Below are positions 62,538 to 64,000 of a DNA stretch of 64,000 nucleotides, piece after piece. Numbering within the stretch: position 1 is the first letter of the stretch; every line of letters starts with the position of its first letter. The position numbers were made by a program, and so were the translations under genes. Source of the DNA: Vibrio hannami (GTDB taxonomy: Bacteria > Pseudomonadota > Gammaproteobacteria > Enterobacterales > Vibrionaceae); assembly GCF_029589055.1 (NCBI RefSeq), contig NZ_JARQZP010000003.1, positions 124,001 to 188,000 of the forward strand. Reading direction: 5' to 3'. Below the pieces are notes generated by a model. That model saw only the letters and a program-made list of their open reading frames with translations. It did not search any database and was not told the DNA's origin.

Positions 62538-64000
62538 TGAAATCACTACCTGTAGCCACACTGGCACTGCTTATCGGTGGCGTTTTAGGTTTTGCCGGAA
62601 ATCAGTATTTGATGGGTGGACATGAGATGTCGTCAGGCTTTATGTCCGAGTCAGGAGAAAAAGAACCACTTTATTGGGTTGCACCAATGGATCCTAACTA
62701 TCGCAGAGATGCTCCGGGCAAATCTCCGATGGGGATGGACCTAATCCCGGTTTATGAAGAAGAGTCCGGAGGCAGTGCAAAGAAAGGCACAGTTAAGATT
62801 GACCCGGCAGTAGAAAATAACCTTGGGGTTAAAACCGCCAGCGCCTCTTTCAATAAATTGGCACCGCAGATTGATACCGTGGGATACATCAATTTTGATG
62901 AAAGTCGTTTGTGGCAAACCAACAGCCGGGTGAGTGGTTGGGTGGAAACACTGAATGTAGATGCGGTTGGAGAGAAGGTATCTAAAGGTGATGTGCTTTT
63001 TACCCTCTACTCCCCTGAGCTGGTGAAAGCGCAGGAAGAATTGCTCAACGCCTACCGCTCTGGCCGCAAAGGGCTGGTTAATGGGGCAAGAGAGCGCCTG
63101 ATTGCTCTGGGGCTGGATAAAAGCCAGATTAACCAAATTGCAAAACGAGGGCGAGCAAGCCAGAACGTTGCCATAAAAGCCCCGACTGATGGGGTGATTG
63201 CTCAGCTGAATATTCGTGAAGGGGGCTATATTTCCCCGGCTCAAACAGTTATCAGTGCGGGGCCCCTCGATGAAGTGTGGATAGATGTCGAAGTGTTTGA
63301 ACGTCAGTCTCACTGGGTCGATGTGGGCAGCAATGCCACTATGACTTTGAGCGCCTTTCCGGGGCGCAGTTGGCAAGGGAAAGTTGATTTTATTTATCCC
63401 ATTCTGGATGCAAAAACACGAACCCTGCGAGTGCGTTTAAAGTTTGCAAACGAAGATGAAGCCCTTAAGCCAAACATGTTCGCCAACGTGGTACTTCAGA
63501 CAGAATCTGAAGCACCAGTACTGACTATCCCAAGAGAATCGGTCATTCGCTCTGGAGGCATGACCCGAGTTGTATTGTCTGAGGGCGAGGGTAAATATCG
63601 CTCTGCACGAATTGAAGTGGGCAGAGAAGCGGGAGAAGTTATTGAGGTGCTGGCCGGACTCACTGAAGACGATCAGGTCGTGACCTCTGCTCAGTTTATG
63701 CTCGACTCTGAATCCAGTCAGAGCGCAGATCTTGCCCGAATCAATGGGGTGGAAGCCGATAATCCGAGTGTCTGGGTCAAGGGGCAGGTCACCGACATGA
63801 TGGCCGGACATCGCATGGCGACGATTAATCACCAACCTGTGGAAGAGTGGCAGTGGCCGGGTATGGTCATGAACTTTACCTTTGCAGAAGGGTTGGATAT
63901 CGAAACCGTTCAATCAGGTCAGTCTATCGAATTTGAAATCCAGAAAACTGACTCTGGTCAATATGAAATTCTGGACTTTACCGTCGATGATTCTGTTGTT
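62537..64000 (+). CDS. cusB: CusB-like RND periplasmic adaptor (partial, runs off window)
   Basis: 488 codons open to the window end. Order: N-terminal membrane anchor/signal (LPVATLALLIGGVLGFAGNQ); a heavy-metal-binding domain (YWVAPMDPN to GKSPMGMDLIPVY, about 45-73); the lipoyl/barrel-sandwich and alpha-hairpin region (GWVETLNVDAVGEKVSKGD); the beta-barrel; and, from about residue 412, a CusF-like domain (VKGQVTDMMAGHRMATINHQ, with the WPGMVM metal-site motif). Such CusB-CusF fusions deliver Cu(I)/Ag(I) to a CusA pump, which should lie just beyond the window. Confidence 0.92.
   Translation, partial: MKSLPVATLALLIGGVLGFAGNQYLMGGHEMSSGFMSESGEKEPLYWVAPMDPNYRRDAPGKSPMGMDLIPVYEEESGGSAKKGTVKIDPAVENNLGVKTASASFNKLAPQIDTVGYINFDESRLWQTNSRVSGWVETLNVDAVGEKVSKGDVLFTLYSPELVKAQEELLNAYRSGRKGLVNGARERLIALGLDKSQINQIAKRGRASQNVAIKAPTDGVIAQLNIREGGYISPAQTVISAGPLDEVWIDVEVFERQSHWVDVGSNATMTLSAFPGRSWQGKVDFIYPILDAKTRTLRVRLKFANEDEALKPNMFANVVLQTESEAPVLTIPRESVIRSGGMTRVVLSEGEGKYRSARIEVGREAGEVIEVLAGLTEDDQVVTSAQFMLDSESSQSADLARINGVEADNPSVWVKGQVTDMMAGHRMATINHQPVEEWQWPGMVMNFTFAEGLDIETVQSGQSIEFEIQKTDSGQYEILDFTVDDSVV

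Noticed and set aside
62741..63376. 211-codon minus-strand open frame
   Set aside because: Fully antisense to the cusB-like gene, whose plus-strand product shows clear adaptor domains; the minus product resembles no family.
63437..63913. 158-codon minus-strand open frame
   Set aside because: Antisense shadow of the CusF-like end of the cusB-like gene.
1..64000. tRNA, rRNA, CRISPR arrays, phage or transposase genes
   Set aside because: None recognised on either strand; only small non-coding repeat elements were found.

Overview
The window looks like chromosomal DNA of a marine gammaproteobacterium, most probably a Vibrio. The grounds are moderate G+C content, two methyl-accepting chemotaxis proteins, a PL7 alginate lyase, YbiT, RlmF and NirBDC proteins of enterobacterial/vibrio type, and many LysR regulators paired divergently with small metabolic genes. 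It reads as an accessory, catabolism-rich region (possibly a secondary chromosome). I saw no rRNA, tRNA, CRISPR array, transposase or phage genes.

Layout. 0-7.5 kb: a sugar operon (GH13_18 phosphorylase, binding protein, two permeases, MalK-type ATPase, LacI regulator) with a perfect LacI-type operator upstream. 7.7-9.6 kb: a chemoreceptor with an amino-acid-type dCache motif and a sigma-28-like promoter. 9.7-18.2 kb: small LysR-linked modules (aldo/keto reductase; MBL-fold protein plus DsbA-like protein; nitrilase) mixed with decayed genes. 18.2-20 kb: a MITE-like inverted-repeat element and a lipoprotein alginate lyase. 20.3-25.6 kb: a frameshifted class III aminotransferase overlapping a beta-keto-acid cleavage enzyme, then an extradiol dioxygenase with its LysR. 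25.7-30.6 kb: nirB-nirD-nirC-cobA (nitrite to ammonia plus siroheme supply) behind FNR- and CRP-like sites.

30.6-43 kb: SDR/LysR/MFS genes, a second chemoreceptor, and a degenerate stretch (trpS, methyltransferase, NmrA-like and AraC remnants). Within it lies a MalT-type STAND/LuxR regulator bracketed by three previously unlisted micro-ORFs and palindromes. 43-46.3 kb: a DegT aminotransferase and an aspartase fused to a cyclic-nucleotide-binding-like domain. 46.3-55.6 kb: a taurine cluster in the order isfD, tauR, tpa, tauA, tauB, tauC, TauE-like exporter, plus an atypical SerC homologue. Its content fits use of taurine as nitrogen source with isethionate export. 55.6-60.5 kb: ybiT, rlmF and an MDR oxidoreductase/LysR pair. 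60.7-64 kb: the start of a Cus-like copper/silver efflux operon, cut by the window end.

Most promising for follow-up: the MalT-type regulator with flanking micro-ORFs; the CNB-aspartase fusion; the SerC-like enzyme lacking the usual phosphate-site residues in the taurine cluster; and the aminotransferase/BKACE pair. Three genes carry apparent one-base losses in homopolymers, which could be real decay or sequencing error.
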